This document shows, piece by piece, positions 14,983 to 24,845 of a stretch of 44,456 nt of DNA; the first letter of the stretch is position 1; each line of letters opens with the position of its first letter. The DNA is from Aquamicrobium aerolatum DSM 21857 (GTDB lineage: Bacteria > Pseudomonadota > Alphaproteobacteria > Rhizobiales > Rhizobiaceae), in NCBI RefSeq assembly GCF_900113935.1, contig NZ_FORF01000020.1, positions 1 through 44,456 on the forward strand, read 5' to 3'. A program made the translations under genes and the position numbers. The notes below the pieces were generated by a model. It did not search any database. It saw only the letters and a list, made by a program, of their open reading frames with translations, and was not told the origin of the DNA.

Positions 14983-16427
14983 CAGACGGTCTCCTGACGA
15001 CGGGGCAGGCGGGCGTTTGGAACGATCATGACGATGCCAAGCCTCTTCCATACGGTGAAAGCGAGCAGGGCGGCTTCGCAGCTCAGCGCCACCGCCATTG
15101 CAATTGATGCGCCCCAAAGGCCGTGGAGCGGGATGAGGATGAGATTGAGGACGACGCTTATGCTGAGTGTCAGCCCATAGACCAGAGCGCAGATGTTCTG
15201 GTTGCCGGTCATCGTCAGCAGGCTTTCCGCCGGGCCTACCGACGAGCGGGCAATGACGCCGACAACCAGTACGAACAAAAGCGGATAACCGGCCTCGAAG
15301 CCGGGTCCAAACATGCTCAGCAGGGGTTTGCCAAGGAGTAGCACCGCGCCTGCCATCACCAGGGAAGGCCAGAAGGTCCAGGCGACTGTCTCGCGCGCGA
15401 AATCCGCCAGTTTTGCGGAATTCCCATCCTGCGCATAATGGGCATAGCGTTGCGCGACACCTGCCTTCACGGCGAAATAGACGAAATGTACCAGCGCCAG
15501 AATCTTCGTGGTCGCGAAATACACCGCCACGTCGCCAGGCGGCATGAAGTAGCCGACCAGCAGCACGTCGGCATTCGTCAGCATGAAATAGAAGCCTTCG
15601 ATCACGAAGATCGGCAGCGACACCATCAGCCATTGGCGATGGTGGTATTTTGGGCGCACCTGGCGCAAGCCGGCGCGCGTGCGCGGCACGATGGTGACGA
15701 TCTGGAACAGTGCCGTCAGCAACGTGGCGATGATCGCGGCGATGACTGCGGTCTGCCCGGTGGCGGGATAGCCAAGCTGCAGCGCCAGCCCCATCAACGC
15801 CAGAATCAGCAGGGGGCGCAACAGGTAGATTGGCCCCAGACCTAGAGCTGCCCAGGAATGCGCCCGCGCCGTGCCTTCCAGAGTGTCTGACAGCGCGATG
15901 ATCGGCAGGCAGGCGATCCCCAGATAGAACGGCAATACGTAATAGCTCTCGACCGCGTCTGAAAACAGCCAGACGCCGGCAATGCCGAGGGCCGCGATCA
16001 GCGTCGATGTGGCCAGCACGAATATCTTGCTGGTCGCCATGATGCCGCGCAATTCGCCCAGTCGCCCGCGGGCGCGATATTCGGGGATGAAGCGGATGAT
16101 CGATGTGTGAAAGCCAAGGCACGAAAGGTTGCCGGCAATCACCATGACCGTCCAGACCATGACAAAGATGCCGTAGTCGAAGCTGCCGATCCAGCGGGCA
16201 ATCAACACCTGGCTGACAAGGGCAATGACGGCGCTGAGGACACGAATGAGAAACGCGATCAGCGAAGCGCGTCCCGCGCTGCCGTGTCGATCACCGGAGG
16301 CAAAGAGTAGGGCATCCAGATTGGTGAGGCCCGGACGTGCGCGCGCCGCAAGAAAGCTGGGCAAGAGCCGGTCAGCGGTCGCAGCAGCGGAAAATCGCAC
16401 ACACAAAATCCGTTTCCCCACAAACAT
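14982..16427 (-). CDS. Polysaccharide flippase/export protein (Wzx/MATE-like)
   Basis: This protein of about 481 residues has 12-14 membrane helices and the repeated charged-turn pattern of the MVF/MATE polysaccharide-transport family. Examples are ARWIGSFDYGIFVMVWT, IIRFIPEYRARGRLGELRG and the helix pair around LVGYFMPPGDVAVYFATTKI. These proteins flip lipid-linked oligosaccharides across the inner membrane. The start is uncertain: ATG at 16427 is used, but GGGGAAACGG just inside the frame could serve a GTG near 16400. The longer frame to 16619 overlaps the promoter and start of the divergent LuxR gene and reads as non-coding. It is coupled to the downstream acyltransferase gene by a one-base overlap. 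Confidence 0.86.
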   Translation of the reverse strand: MFVGKRILCVRFSAAATADRLLPSFLAARARPGLTNLDALLFASGDRHGSAGRASLIAFLIRVLSAVIALVSQVLIARWIGSFDYGIFVMVWTVMVIAGNLSCLGFHTSIIRFIPEYRARGRLGELRGIMATSKIFVLATSTLIAALGIAGVWLFSDAVESYYVLPFYLGIACLPIIALSDTLEGTARAHSWAALGLGPIYLLRPLLILALMGLALQLGYPATGQTAVIAAIIATLLTALFQIVTIVPRTRAGLRQVRPKYHHRQWLMVSLPIFVIEGFYFMLTNADVLLVGYFMPPGDVAVYFATTKILALVHFVYFAVKAGVAQRYAHYAQDGNSAKLADFARETVAWTFWPSLVMAGAVLLLGKPLLSMFGPGFEAGYPLLFVLVVGVIARSSVGPAESLLTMTGNQNICALVYGLTLSISVVLNLILIPLHGLWGASIAMAVALSCEAALLAFTVWKRLGIVMIVPNARLPRRQETV

Positions 16428-16581
16428 GGGTGAAACATAGCGCGGAGTCTTTAAGAAACACTGGATGGTGGGAGGTCGCCTTGGCACGACACCACCGCAT
16501 TTTCGGCGTTCTTGCGTTTTACCCGGTGATCTCCTAGCATTCCGGCAGTTCGCAAACTTGATTTCTGCTTGGGGAGGATCG

Positions 16582-17667
16582 ATGGCGAAGGTCGATCCAT
16601 CAATGCTTATCGACAGCATCTATGAGGCGTCTATCGTCCCTGAGTTGTGGCCAGATGTCCTTGAGCAGATCTCGCGACTTTCCAAGACAGCATGGACCGT
16701 CGCGGTGGCGGTGCGGGAGGATGAGCCGCACTGGATTCTGTCAGAATCGACGGCGCATGATGCCGTGGCGGCGCATTATGATCTTTATCCGGGCAATCAG
16801 CGAACCAGCCGTCTGGCGGCGGCCGAGCCCTATGGATTTGTCACCGACTACGATCTCCTGACCCAGGAAGAGATTGATCGCGAGCCGCTCTATCAGGAAT
16901 TTCTGATTCCCAATGGCTTCGGCTTTGCAGTCGGAACCAAGCTCGCCTTGCCAGATGGGGACATGGTGGTGGTGCACTCCGAGGGACACTACGGTGACGG
17001 CCCGGTCTCGTCCGATGTGGTGCGCCAGCTCGACATGATCAGGCCGCATCTGGCCCGCGCCGCGCTTCTGTCAACGCGACTGTCGTTTGAGCGCACGCGA
17101 ACCGCCGTCGAGACGCTCGAGGCGATAGGCATGGCGGCGTGCGGGGTTTCCAGATCGGGCTCGGTGTTGATTGCCAATCGGATTTTCAACGACGAGAGCC
17201 AGTATCTGACGACGCGCGGCAGCGATCGTGTTGCGCTGCACGATGCGCGTGCCAATCTGCAGCTGGAGCAGGCTTTGGCGCAAACGCTCAATGCAGGTGT
17301 GCAGTCCATCCCGGTATTGAGCGGGACGCCGGACGGCCTGCCAGCGGTGCTGCATGTCGTGCCGGTTCGCAAAAGCGCGCGCGACGTGTTCAATCAGGTT
17401 TCAGCGATCCTGATCCTGACCAAGGCCACACAGAACCCGATTCGCTCGAATTCGCTTCTTCAGGTGTTGTTCGATCTGACGCCGATGGAGGCCTCGCTTG
17501 CAGCGCGTATTGCCTCGGCTCAGAGCATTGAAGAGATCGCGCTTGAGGATGGCAAGACGCCGGGCACTGTTCGCACCCAGCTCAAGGGCGTGTTCGCCAA
17601 GACCGGTTGTCACCGGCAGGCGGAACTGGCGCGTCTTCTGACCCAGATCGTTCCTGCCGGAATGTGA
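16582..17667 (+). CDS. LuxR-family transcriptional regulator
   Basis: This 361-residue protein has a C-terminal LuxR/FixJ-type DNA-binding domain at about residues 290-355: LTPMEASLAARIASAQSIEE, then TVRTQLKGVFAKTG. The N-terminal 280 residues show no recognisable autoinducer pocket or receiver domain and may hold a divergent PAS-like sensor. The ATG at 16582 follows an excellent GGGGAGG. The gene is divergent from the flippase and convergent with secA. Its position suggests, without proof, control of the adjacent polysaccharide genes. No luxI-type synthase is present, so it is a solo regulator in this window. Confidence 0.85.
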   Translation: MAKVDPSMLIDSIYEASIVPELWPDVLEQISRLSKTAWTVAVAVREDEPHWILSESTAHDAVAAHYDLYPGNQRTSRLAAAEPYGFVTDYDLLTQEEIDREPLYQEFLIPNGFGFAVGTKLALPDGDMVVVHSEGHYGDGPVSSDVVRQLDMIRPHLARAALLSTRLSFERTRTAVETLEAIGMAACGVSRSGSVLIANRIFNDESQYLTTRGSDRVALHDARANLQLEQALAQTLNAGVQSIPVLSGTPDGLPAVLHVVPVRKSARDVFNQVSAILILTKATQNPIRSNSLLQVLFDLTPMEASLAARIASAQSIEEIALEDGKTPGTVRTQLKGVFAKTGCHRQAELARLLTQIVPAGM

Positions 17668-17672
17668 GCACC

Positions 17673-17703
17673 CTACGCTGATGAACCGGGTCCATCAGCG
17701 TAG
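17673..17703. terminator. Bidirectional hairpin between luxR-type gene and secA
   Basis: CTACGCTGATG (17673-17683) and CATCAGCGTAG (17693-17703) form a perfect 11-bp stem with a 9-base loop, placed exactly in the 50-base gap between two convergent genes. It starts 6 bases after the luxR-type stop codon. The flanking T-run is poor, so termination efficiency is uncertain, but position and symmetry fit a shared terminator. Confidence 0.75.
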
Positions 17704-17717
17704 CAGATAGCCCGATA

Positions 17718-20441
17718 TCAGCCGAATGCGCCGTGGCAGTGCTTGAACTTCTTGCCTGAGCCGCATGGGCAGGCTTCGTTGCGCCCGACCCGGCCCCATG
17801 TCGATGGGTTCTCCGGATCGCGCTCTTCGGCTGGCACGACGCGATTGTCTGCCAGCGCCACGCCACCTTCGTTGAAGTCGTCTTCGCCGGTCGTGGCGTC
17901 GATATGCTGGCCGCGCATGTCGGACGGGGCCTGCGGCGGCGGGGCATCGGCAGCCTCGCGCACCAGTTCAACGCGCATCAGCTGCGAGGTGACGACCTGG
18001 CGCAGATTGCCAAGCATCGCCTGGAACAGCTCGAACCCTTCGGTCTTGTATTCCTGCAGCGGGTCGCGCTGGGCGTAGCCGCGGAAACCGACCACCGAGC
18101 GCAGATGGTCGAGATTGACCAGATGTTCGCGCCACAGATGGTCGAGCGCCTGCAAGACGATCGATTTTTCGACATAGGCCATCACGTCCGGGCCGAAGCG
18201 CTCGGCGCGGTCGGCGGCAGCCGCGTTGGCGGCCTGCGTCACGCGCTCGTGGATCTGCTCTTCGTCGATGCCTTCCTCGGCTGCCCATTCGTGCACAGGC
18301 AGGTCGAGGTTGAGGTTGGTGACAACCGCTTCCTTGAGGCCGTCAAGATCCCACTGCTCGGCATAGGCCGTTTCCGGGATGAACTTGGCGATCATGTCGT
18401 CGATGACGTCCTGGCGCATGTCAGCGACGGTGCCGCTGAGATTGCCGCCGTCCATCAGCTCAAGACGCTGCTCGAACACGACCTTGCGCTGGTCGTTCAT
18501 CACGTCGTCATATTTGAGCAGGTTCTTGCGGATGTCGAAGTTGCGCGCCTCGACCTTCTTCTGCGCCTTTTCCAGTGCCTTGTTGATCCAGGGGTGGATG
18601 ATGGCTTCGTCTTCCTTGAGACCGAGCTTCTGCAGCATCGAATCCATCCGGTCGGAACCGAAAATGCGCATCAGATCGTCCTGCAGCGACAGGAAGAATT
18701 TCGAGCGGCCGGGGTCACCCTGACGGCCGGAGCGGCCGCGCAGCTGGTTGTCGATGCGGCGGCTTTCGTGGCGTTCGGTGGCGAGAACATAAAGTCCGCC
18801 GGCGTCGAGCGCCTTCTGCTTCAGTTTGGCGATATCGGCGCGGATTGCCTTTTCCTTGGCATCGCGCTCTTCGCCTTCCGGCAGGTCCGCCAGTTCCTGC
18901 GCGATCCGCATGTCGGCGTTGCCGCCGAGCTGGATGTCGGTGCCGCGGCCTGCCATGTTGGTGGCGATGGTGATCGCGCCGGGACGCCCTGCCTGGGCGA
19001 CGATGGAAGCTTCCTGCTCGTGGTGGCGAGCGTTCAGCACCTGGAAGTCGTTGAAGCCTTCATTGCGCAGGCGGTCGGCCAGATATTCCGATTTTTCAAT
19101 CGAGGTCGTGCCGACCAGGGTCGGCTGGCCCTTGGCGTGGGCTTCCTTGATTTCGCGAATGATCGCGCGGTACTTTTCTTCGACCGTGCGATAGACCTCG
19201 TCGTCCTCGTCGATACGCGCAATCGGCACGTTGGTCGGGATTTCGGAGACTTCAAGACCGTAGATGTTGCCGAATTCCTCCGCTTCCGTCAGCGCCGTAC
19301 CAGTCATGCCGGCCAGCTTCTTGTACATGCGGAAGTAATTCTGGAAGGTGATCGACGCCAGCGTCTGGTTCTCTGGGTGGATCTTGACGTGTTCCTTGGC
19401 TTCCAGCGCCTGATGGAGACCTTCCGAGAAGCGACGCCCTGGCATCATGCGGCCGGTGAATTCGTCAATGATGACGACTTCGCCATTGCGCACGATATAG
19501 TCCTTGTCGCGCTGGAACAGGCGATGGGCCTTCAGCGCGTTGTTGACGTGGTGGACGATGGCGACATTCTCGATGTCGTAGAGCGACTCGCCGCGCAGAT
19601 GGCCTGCGTCGCGCAGCATGTTTTCCATCTTCTCGGTGCCTTCTTCGGTGAAGATGGCAGTGCGCTGTTTTTCGTCGACTTCGTAGTCCGCCTCGACCAG
19701 ATGCGGCATGAAGGCGTCAATCGTGTTGTACAGTTCCGAGCGGTCTTCAAGCGGGCCGGAGATGATCAGCGGCGTACGCGCCTCGTCGATCAGGATCGAG
19801 TCCACCTCGTCGACGATGGCATAGTTGTGGTTGCGCTGAACCATCTGCGCACGATCATACTTCATGTTGTCGCGCAGATAGTCGAAGCCAAGCTCGTTGT
19901 TCGTGGCATAGGTGATGTCGCAGGCATAGGCCGCCTTGCGCTCTTCGTCCGACATGCCGTGGACGATCACGCCGGTGGTCAGGCCAAGGAAGCCGTAAAG
20001 CTTGCCCATGGTGGCAGCGTCGCGGCTGGCCAGATAATCGTTGACGGTCACGACATGAACACCGTCGCCGGCGAGCGCATTGAGATAGGTCGGCAGCGTG
20101 CCGACCAGCGTCTTGCCTTCACCGGTGCGCATTTCGGCAATAGCGCCTTCATGCAAGACCATGGCGCCGATCAGCTGAACGTCGAACGGGCGCAGGCCCA
20201 GGGTCCGCTTGGCAGCTTCGCGCACGGTTGCAAAGGCAGGCACCAGCAGGTCGTCGAGGGACTTGCCTTCCGCGAGTTCCTTTCGGAAGGCGTCGGTACG
20301 CGCCCGCAGTGCTTCATCGGACAGTGCTTCGAGTTCTTTTTCCAGCGCATTGATTGCCTCTACGCGAGGACGGAAGCCCTTGATGCGGCGATCGTTGGAA
20401 GAGCCGAAAATCTTGCGGGCAAATGCGCCAAAGCTGACCAT
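17718..20441 (-). CDS. secA: Preprotein translocase ATPase SecA
   Basis: This 907-residue motor ATPase of the Sec pathway binds SecYEG and drives unfolded preproteins across the inner membrane. Features in order are Walker A MRTGEGKT (about 104-111), the [15 protein letters not shown] Walker B region, the preprotein cross-linking domain, [10 protein letters not shown] in the second motor domain, [11 protein letters not shown], and the C-terminal zinc/SecB-binding tail with C891, C893, C902 and H903 ([14 protein letters not shown]). The length is normal for alphaproteobacteria. The start [13 protein letters not shown] at 20441 has AAAGGA upstream; the longer frame to 20492 has no support. It is monocistronic by appearance and divergent from the parvulin gene. 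Confidence 0.98.
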   Translation of the reverse strand: MVSFGAFARKIFGSSNDRRIKGFRPRVEAINALEKELEALSDEALRARTDAFRKELAEGKSLDDLLVPAFATVREAAKRTLGLRPFDVQLIGAMVLHEGAIAEMRTGEGKTLVGTLPTYLNALAGDGVHVVTVNDYLASRDAATMGKLYGFLGLTTGVIVHGMSDEERKAAYACDITYATNNELGFDYLRDNMKYDRAQMVQRNHNYAIVDEVDSILIDEARTPLIISGPLEDRSELYNTIDAFMPHLVEADYEVDEKQRTAIFTEEGTEKMENMLRDAGHLRGESLYDIENVAIVHHVNNALKAHRLFQRDKDYIVRNGEVVIIDEFTGRMMPGRRFSEGLHQALEAKEHVKIHPENQTLASITFQNYFRMYKKLAGMTGTALTEAEEFGNIYGLEVSEIPTNVPIARIDEDDEVYRTVEEKYRAIIREIKEAHAKGQPTLVGTTSIEKSEYLADRLRNEGFNDFQVLNARHHEQEASIVAQAGRPGAITIATNMAGRGTDIQLGGNADMRIAQELADLPEGEERDAKEKAIRADIAKLKQKALDAGGLYVLATERHESRRIDNQLRGRSGRQGDPGRSKFFLSLQDDLMRIFGSDRMDSMLQKLGLKEDEAIIHPWINKALEKAQKKVEARNFDIRKNLLKYDDVMNDQRKVVFEQRLELMDGGNLSGTVADMRQDVIDDMIAKFIPETAYAEQWDLDGLKEAVVTNLNLDLPVHEWAAEEGIDEEQIHERVTQAANAAAADRAERFGPDVMAYVEKSIVLQALDHLWREHLVNLDHLRSVVGFRGYAQRDPLQEYKTEGFELFQAMLGNLRQVVTSQLMRVELVREAADAPPPQAPSDMRGQHIDATTGEDDFNEGGVALADNRVVPAEERDPENPSTWGRVGRNEACPCGSGKKFKHCHGAFG

Positions 20442-20697
20442 GAAAGGTCCTTTCAGAATGAAACACCGGACGTTGCGCCGGTAACAACCCACAAACCGTG
20501 CCTGCGCGGGCTTTTTGCAACCAAGGAAAGCGCTCCAAAATCGCTTCTGGACGCCAAGTCGAAGGACAGATAAGAGGGGGCACCGGCGATGTCAACGCTG
20601 TGCGTCCAGTCCCGGGCGAGCGGAAAATCGCCACATTTTGGCTGGTTTGAACGTGGGTCGCCGCTTTGCCGGCAGTCCTCGACCTGGAGATCATTCA

Positions 20698-21591
20698 ATG
20701 AATAACCCGTTCCGTCGCATGTCGATCGTTGGTATCGGCGCGGCTACCGCCATGACTTTGCTGGCAGGTGTCGCGCTCGCGCAAGGTGACAAGGTGGTCG
20801 CCACCATCAACGGCAATGCGGTGACGGAAACAGATCTTGAAATCGCACTGACGGATCTGGACCAACAATTTGCTCAGTTGCCGCAGGAGCAGCGCCGCGC
20901 TGCCGCGCTGTCCGCGCTCATTGAGATCCGTCTCCTGTCGGCCGAAGCCGAAGCCAAGGGCCTTGCCGACACGGATGATTTCAAGCGTCGCATGGAAGTG
21001 CTGCGCCAGCGTGCGCTGCACAGCGCCTATATCGAGCAGGAAGTTGCCGCCAAGGTCACCGACGAAGCGGTTCGCGCGGAGTATGACAAGCAGGTCGCCG
21101 CGATGACACCCGCCAAGGAGGTGCGCGCACGACACATTCTCGTGCCGACCGAGGAAGAGGCCAAGGCGATCATCGCCGATCTCGACAAGGGCGGCGACTT
21201 CGAGGCGATCGCCAAGGAAAAGTCGCAGGACGGCGCTGCTGCCAATGGCGGCGATCTGGGCTATTTCGGCGCCGGCCAGATGGTCCCGGATTTCGAGACG
21301 GCAGCTTTCGCGCTCAACGCTGGCGAATATTCCAAGGAGCCGGTCAAGACGCAGTTCGGCTTCCACGTCATCAAGGTTGAAGACAAGCGTGACCAGCAGC
21401 CGCCTGCATTCGAGCAGGTTCAGGGCCAGTTTCGTTCGCTCCTGCTGCGCCAGTCCTATTTCGAGGTCGTGACCAATTTGCGTGAAGCCGCAAATGTGGA
21501 AATTACCGATCCTGCGCTGAAGGCTGCTCTTGAGCCCGCTGACGAGGGCGAAGACGGCGGCGAGGCCGAAGACGGCCACGATCACGAATAA
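20698..21591 (+). CDS. Periplasmic parvulin-type peptidyl-prolyl isomerase
   Basis: This 297-residue protein has an N-terminal signal sequence ([20 protein letters not shown], cleavage near ALAQ). A SurA/PrsA-type N-terminal chaperone region follows ([20 protein letters not shown]). A parvulin PPIase domain spans about residues 135-230: [33 protein letters not shown] and [10 protein letters not shown]. The C-terminus is acidic and ends in a His/Asp/Glu tail. It would help fold exported proteins in the periplasm, which fits its place beside secA. The start at 20698 has GGAGATC upstream; a second ATG at 20719 is possible. A 28-base gap leads to argJ. Confidence 0.92.
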   Translation: MNNPFRRMSIVGIGAATAMTLLAGVALAQGDKVVATINGNAVTETDLEIALTDLDQQFAQLPQEQRRAAALSALIEIRLLSAEAEAKGLADTDDFKRRMEVLRQRALHSAYIEQEVAAKVTDEAVRAEYDKQVAAMTPAKEVRARHILVPTEEEAKAIIADLDKGGDFEAIAKEKSQDGAAANGGDLGYFGAGQMVPDFETAAFALNAGEYSKEPVKTQFGFHVIKVEDKRDQQPPAFEQVQGQFRSLLLRQSYFEVVTNLREAANVEITDPALKAALEPADEGEDGGEAEDGHDHE

Positions 21592-21619
21592 TCATCTGAA
21601 TTCACCGGAACCAGCAGCC

Positions 21620-22861
21620 ATGTCCGACGCCATTTCTCCTCTTGCGCCCAAGAAGCAACCAAAAATGCCCGCCATCGACGGCGTGCGCATCGCGACCGCG
21701 CAAGCGGGGATCAAGTACAAGGGTCGGACAGACCTGCTGGCCATGGTGTTCGATGAGGGCACGACTGCGGCGGGTGTCTTCACCCGTTCGCTGTGCCCCT
21801 CGGCCCCAGTCGATTTCTGCCGCCAGAACCTGACCGGCGGCAAAGCGCGCATTCTCGTGGTGAATTCCGGCAACGCCAATGCGTTCACCGGCAAGAAGGG
21901 TCGCGAGACGACTGCTGCGACGGGCAAGGCGGCCAGCAAGGCGGCAGGTTGCGGCGAGAGCGAGGTTTTCCTTGCTTCCACCGGCGTGATCGGCGAGCCG
22001 CTCGACCCGGCAAAGTTCTCCCACCTGCTCGAAGGCATGGTGAAAGAGGCCGATGCGACGGGCTGGGCCGAGGCCGGCAAGGCCATCATGACCACCGACA
22101 CCTATCCCAAATATGCGACCGCCAAGGTCATGCTGGGCGATGTCGAAGTCACCATCAACGGCATCGCCAAGGGTGCCGGGATGATCGCGCCGGACATGGC
22201 GACGATGCTGTCCTTCGTTGCCACCGATGCGCCGATCGATGCGCCCGCGCTTCAGGACATGTTGTCGAAGGGCGTTGGCAAGACCTTCAATTCGGTCACC
22301 GTCGACAGTGACACATCCACCAGCGATACGCTGATGCTGTTTGCCACCGGGGCTGCCGAAAAGCGTGGCGCGCCGCGCATCAGCGACCCCAAGGACGCAA
22401 GGCTGGCTCAGTTCCGCCGCGCGCTCAACAAGATGCTCAAGAACCTTGCCCTGCAGGTGGTTCGCGACGGCGAGGGCGCGCGCAAGCAGGTGGAGATCAC
22501 CGTCACCGGCGCAAAGTCGTCGCGTTCCGCCAAGCGCATTGCGCTGTCGATTGCAAATTCGCCGCTGGTCAAGACCGCCGTTGCTGGCGAGGACGCCAAT
22601 TGGGGCCGCGTGGTGATGGCTGTCGGCAAGGCAGGCGAACCGGCTGACCGCGACCTTCTCGACATCTGGTTCGGCGACATTCGCGTTGCACATCAGGGCG
22701 AGCGCGATCCGGCCTATTCGGAAAACGCAACGTCCGACTATATGAAGCGCGACGAGGTCGTCATCCGGGTCGATATCGGGCTTGGCCGCGGCAAGGCCAC
22801 GGTCTGGACCTGCGACTTGACCAAAGAATATGTTGCCATCAACGGCGACTACCGGAGCTGA
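21620..22861 (+). CDS. argJ: Bifunctional ornithine acetyltransferase/N-acetylglutamate synthase
   Basis: This 413-residue ArgJ recycles the acetyl group of N-acetylornithine onto glutamate in arginine biosynthesis; many members also use acetyl-CoA. The self-cleavage site is intact: [14 protein letters not shown], with T195 as the nucleophile that becomes the N-terminus of the beta chain. Other signatures are [11 protein letters not shown] near residue 81 and [13 protein letters not shown] after the cleavage site. The length is typical. The start [12 protein letters not shown] at 21620 was chosen over a frame that begins inside the preceding gene. Genes for a GNAT protein and MutT follow closely, a conserved rhizobial order. 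Confidence 0.97.
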   Translation: MSDAISPLAPKKQPKMPAIDGVRIATAQAGIKYKGRTDLLAMVFDEGTTAAGVFTRSLCPSAPVDFCRQNLTGGKARILVVNSGNANAFTGKKGRETTAATGKAASKAAGCGESEVFLASTGVIGEPLDPAKFSHLLEGMVKEADATGWAEAGKAIMTTDTYPKYATAKVMLGDVEVTINGIAKGAGMIAPDMATMLSFVATDAPIDAPALQDMLSKGVGKTFNSVTVDSDTSTSDTLMLFATGAAEKRGAPRISDPKDARLAQFRRALNKMLKNLALQVVRDGEGARKQVEITVTGAKSSRSAKRIALSIANSPLVKTAVAGEDANWGRVVMAVGKAGEPADRDLLDIWFGDIRVAHQGERDPAYSENATSDYMKRDEVVIRVDIGLGRGKATVWTCDLTKEYVAINGDYRS

Positions 22862-22873
22862 CGCATCGGCTCG

Positions 22874-23659
22874 ATGACCCATCGTACCCAAAATGGCCCC
22901 AGCCTGGCTACCGTCCGTCGCTTCGAGGCGGCGGGCGCGCGCGCATGGCCGGCAACGTCGGTGTTCTATGACGGCGCTTGGGCGATCCGCCTGACGGCGG
23001 GGCTTCCCGCCAAGCGCCTGAATTCCGTCAACCCGCTCGATCCGGGCGATCAGGGCAATCTTGCCGACCGCATCGAACGTCTGGGCCGTCGGTTTGAATC
23101 CTTCGGGCGCCCACTGACCTTCCGGATGTCGCCGCTGGCGGGAGGACAGATCGATGCGCATCTGGACGCGCTTGGCTGGCGGCGCTTTTCGCAATCGCTG
23201 GTTATGGCGGTGCGCCTCGATGAAGAGCTGCTGCACGACGCGCTGCACCAGATCCCGATGCAGGACACCGGCAGGTTTATCAGTGCCGCCATCTCGATCG
23301 GAAATCTGCCGCCTGAGCATCGCCCCGGCCTTTCGGAAGTCATCGGCACGATCCAGTCGCAAAAGGGTCTGTTCGTCCACGAGCAGGCCGGCGTGCCGAT
23401 TTCGACTGCCATCTGCGTGCGCGACGGCGACCTGGCGGGGCTGTTCGAAGTCGCTACCGACGCCAACCAGCGTCGGCGCGGCTATGGCCGGCGCACTCTG
23501 CTGTCAGCGCTCAAATGGGCTTTTACACAAGGCGCGCGTCGCGCGTGGCTGCAGGTCGAAGCCGACAACGAAACCGCCATCGGGCTCTATCGCTCGATGG
23601 GTTTTTCAGAAATCTACCGCTATCATTACCGCCAGCCGGTGACCGGAGAGAGCCAATGA
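22874..23659 (+). CDS. GNAT-family N-acetyltransferase
   Basis: This 261-residue protein has a clear C-terminal acetyl-CoA-binding GNAT core: AGLFEVATDANQRRRGYGRR (motif A, with the RRRGYG pyrophosphate loop) followed by QVEADNETAIGLYRSMGF (motif B). The N-terminal half (FEAAGARAWPATSVFYDGAW) looks like a degenerate second GNAT-like domain. The substrate is unknown. It starts 12 bases after argJ and overlaps mutT by four bases (ATGA), so the three genes are probably one transcript. Confidence 0.88.
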   Translation: MTHRTQNGPSLATVRRFEAAGARAWPATSVFYDGAWAIRLTAGLPAKRLNSVNPLDPGDQGNLADRIERLGRRFESFGRPLTFRMSPLAGGQIDAHLDALGWRRFSQSLVMAVRLDEELLHDALHQIPMQDTGRFISAAISIGNLPPEHRPGLSEVIGTIQSQKGLFVHEQAGVPISTAICVRDGDLAGLFEVATDANQRRRGYGRRTLLSALKWAFTQGARRAWLQVEADNETAIGLYRSMGFSEIYRYHYRQPVTGESQ

Positions 23660-24084
23660 GCATCGACGAGCCGACCTCACAACCCCGCAAGCTGTTGCTG
23701 GTGGCCGCCTGCGCGCTGGTCGATGCCGATGGCCGTGTGCTGATCGCCCAGCGCCCTGAAGGCAAGCAGCTTGCCGGCATGTGGGAGTTTCCGGGTGGCA
23801 AGGTCGAGGCCGGCGAGACGCCGGAAGAGACCGTCGTGCGTGAACTGGCCGAAGAGCTTGGCATCGAGACCAAGACCGCCTGTCTTGCGCCACTCACCTT
23901 CGCCAGCCACAGCTATGAGGGCTTCAATCTTCTCATGCCGCTGTTTGTCTGCCGTCGCTTCTGGGGCACGCCGCAGCCGCTCGAGCATCAGGCGCTGAAA
24001 TGGGTGCGGCCCAACAAGCTGCGTGACTACGACATGCCGCCAGCCGACGCGCCGTTGATTCCGTTCCTGATCGACCTGCTCTGA
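23656..24084 (+). CDS. mutT: MutT-type 8-oxo-dGTP diphosphatase (Nudix)
   Basis: This 142-residue Nudix hydrolase would remove oxidised dGTP from the nucleotide pool. The Nudix box is complete from G48 to I70: GKVEAGETPEE, then RELAEELGI, with E63, E66 and E67 as metal ligands. IAQRPEGKQLAGMWEFPGG is typical of MutT proper. The start is the ATG at 23656, overlapping the GNAT stop codon. The assignment as MutT and not another Nudix enzyme rests on the full-length pattern and on the argJ-GNAT-mutT context. Confidence 0.92.
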   Translation: MSIDEPTSQPRKLLLVAACALVDADGRVLIAQRPEGKQLAGMWEFPGGKVEAGETPEETVVRELAEELGIETKTACLAPLTFASHSYEGFNLLMPLFVCRRFWGTPQPLEHQALKWVRPNKLRDYDMPPADAPLIPFLIDLL

Positions 24085-24162
24085 CCGGTTCTGCCGTATC
24101 GTTAAGCAATCCTTCAACAGATGGTGAAAGATTGAATTATCGAGGCTCAGGCGGGGTTGGAC

Positions 24163-24489
24163 ATGGCATTGCGTGACGACTGGGAGCACCCGCGCGCGCG
24201 GCGCGGCTGGAACCTTGGTGGTGCTGGCATGGGCGTTCTGCGCCTTACTCTGCTGTTTGGTTCGATTGCCATCGCGATGGCGCTTTTCCTCACACCGTTT
24301 CTCGACAACCAGACCCGTCGTATTGCGCATTCCGGCCAGCCTTTTCCCGCTGGCGTTGATATGATGAGCACCGGATCGATCGGTCCGCGCAACGGCAACC
24401 ATTATGTCGTTCGCCGCAGCGTTCTGCAGTCGTCACCAAGCTCCGTCTGCATCATCCGTGAAAACGGCATGCGCTCCGGGGATTGCTGA
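24163..24489 (+). CDS. Hypothetical single-span membrane protein
   Basis: This 108-residue protein has a basic N-terminus (RDDWEHPRARRGWN), one membrane helix at about residues 26-46 (VLRLTLLFGSIAIAMALFLT) and a hydrophilic tail that would be periplasmic, ending SSVCIIRENGMRSGDC with two cysteines. The ATG at 24163 has GCGGGG six bases upstream; a TTG two codons earlier is less likely. About 60 bases upstream is TTAAGCAATCCTTCAAC, one mismatch from a CtrA-like TTAA-N7-TTAA site, which is only suggestive. No family was recognised. Confidence 0.65.
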   Translation: MALRDDWEHPRARRGWNLGGAGMGVLRLTLLFGSIAIAMALFLTPFLDNQTRRIAHSGQPFPAGVDMMSTGSIGPRNGNHYVVRRSVLQSSPSSVCIIRENGMRSGDC

Positions 24490-24495
24490 GTGCCA

Positions 24496-24582
24496 AAGCA
24501 ATTCCAGCAAAAGTGCGAAGCGGTTTTGCGTCCGGAATTGCGGATAAACAAAGCGATTCTAGCAAAAGCGGACAATCGCTAG
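24496..24582. repeat. Rhizobial palindromic repeat (nested inverted repeats)
   Basis: GCAATTCC (24498-24505) pairs with GGAATTGC (24534-24541), with an inner GCAAAA/TTTTGC pair. A second hairpin follows, AGCGATT (24552-24558) with AATCGCT (24574-24580). The form, with GCAATTCCAGCAAAAGTGCG at its start, matches a repeat that is widespread between genes in rhizobial chromosomes. It lies between the small membrane protein and the Flp pilin genes and could act as a transcript-end structure. Confidence 0.7.
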
Positions 24583-24671
24583 GAATGCACGGATTGCATT
24601 AACCTTTCCTCATCGCTTGCCCAGTAGCCTTTCCAAAACGTGCGGGTGAACCCGAACAGGGGAATTGGCCG

Positions 24672-24827
24672 ATGATGAAACGGTTTCTGCGTGATGAGAG
24701 CGGCGCGACCGCGATCGAATACAGCCTGATCGGGACATTGGTTTCGCTCGCGATCATCGGTGTCGTCACGATCCTCGCCGGCAATCTCAGCGAAATCTTC
24801 GTCAATGTCGAAGCGGCGCTTCCCTGA
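24672..24827 (+). CDS. Flp/Fap-type IVb pilin (orphan)
   Basis: This small protein of 51 residues has the full type IVb prepilin pattern: a short basic leader MMKRFLRDESG, a processing site before ATAIEY with the conserved Glu at mature position 5, a hydrophobic helix (SLIGTLVSLAIIGVVTILAG) and a short tail. It would be cut and assembled by the Tad/Cpa machinery into adhesive pili. AGGGGA lies about eight bases before the double ATG. No tad/cpa genes are in the window, so it is an orphan pilin that depends on a locus elsewhere. Confidence 0.88.
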   Translation: MMKRFLRDESGATAIEYSLIGTLVSLAIIGVVTILAGNLSEIFVNVEAALP

Positions 24828-24845
24828 CTGATCCTGTCAGCCGTC

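Noticed and set aside
14983-16122. N-terminal extension of the GNAT/BioF2 frame
   Set aside because: It overlaps the whole flippase gene in another frame; the coupled ATG at 14982 is the natural start.
17904-20573. An 889-codon open frame on the plus strand opposite secA
   Set aside because: It is the complement of a certain secA gene in high-GC DNA, has no ribosome-binding site and shows no recognisable domain; its length comes from codon-position bias.
21602-23380. A 592-codon open frame opposite argJ and the GNAT gene
   Set aside because: It spans two well-supported genes on the other strand and has no protein features.
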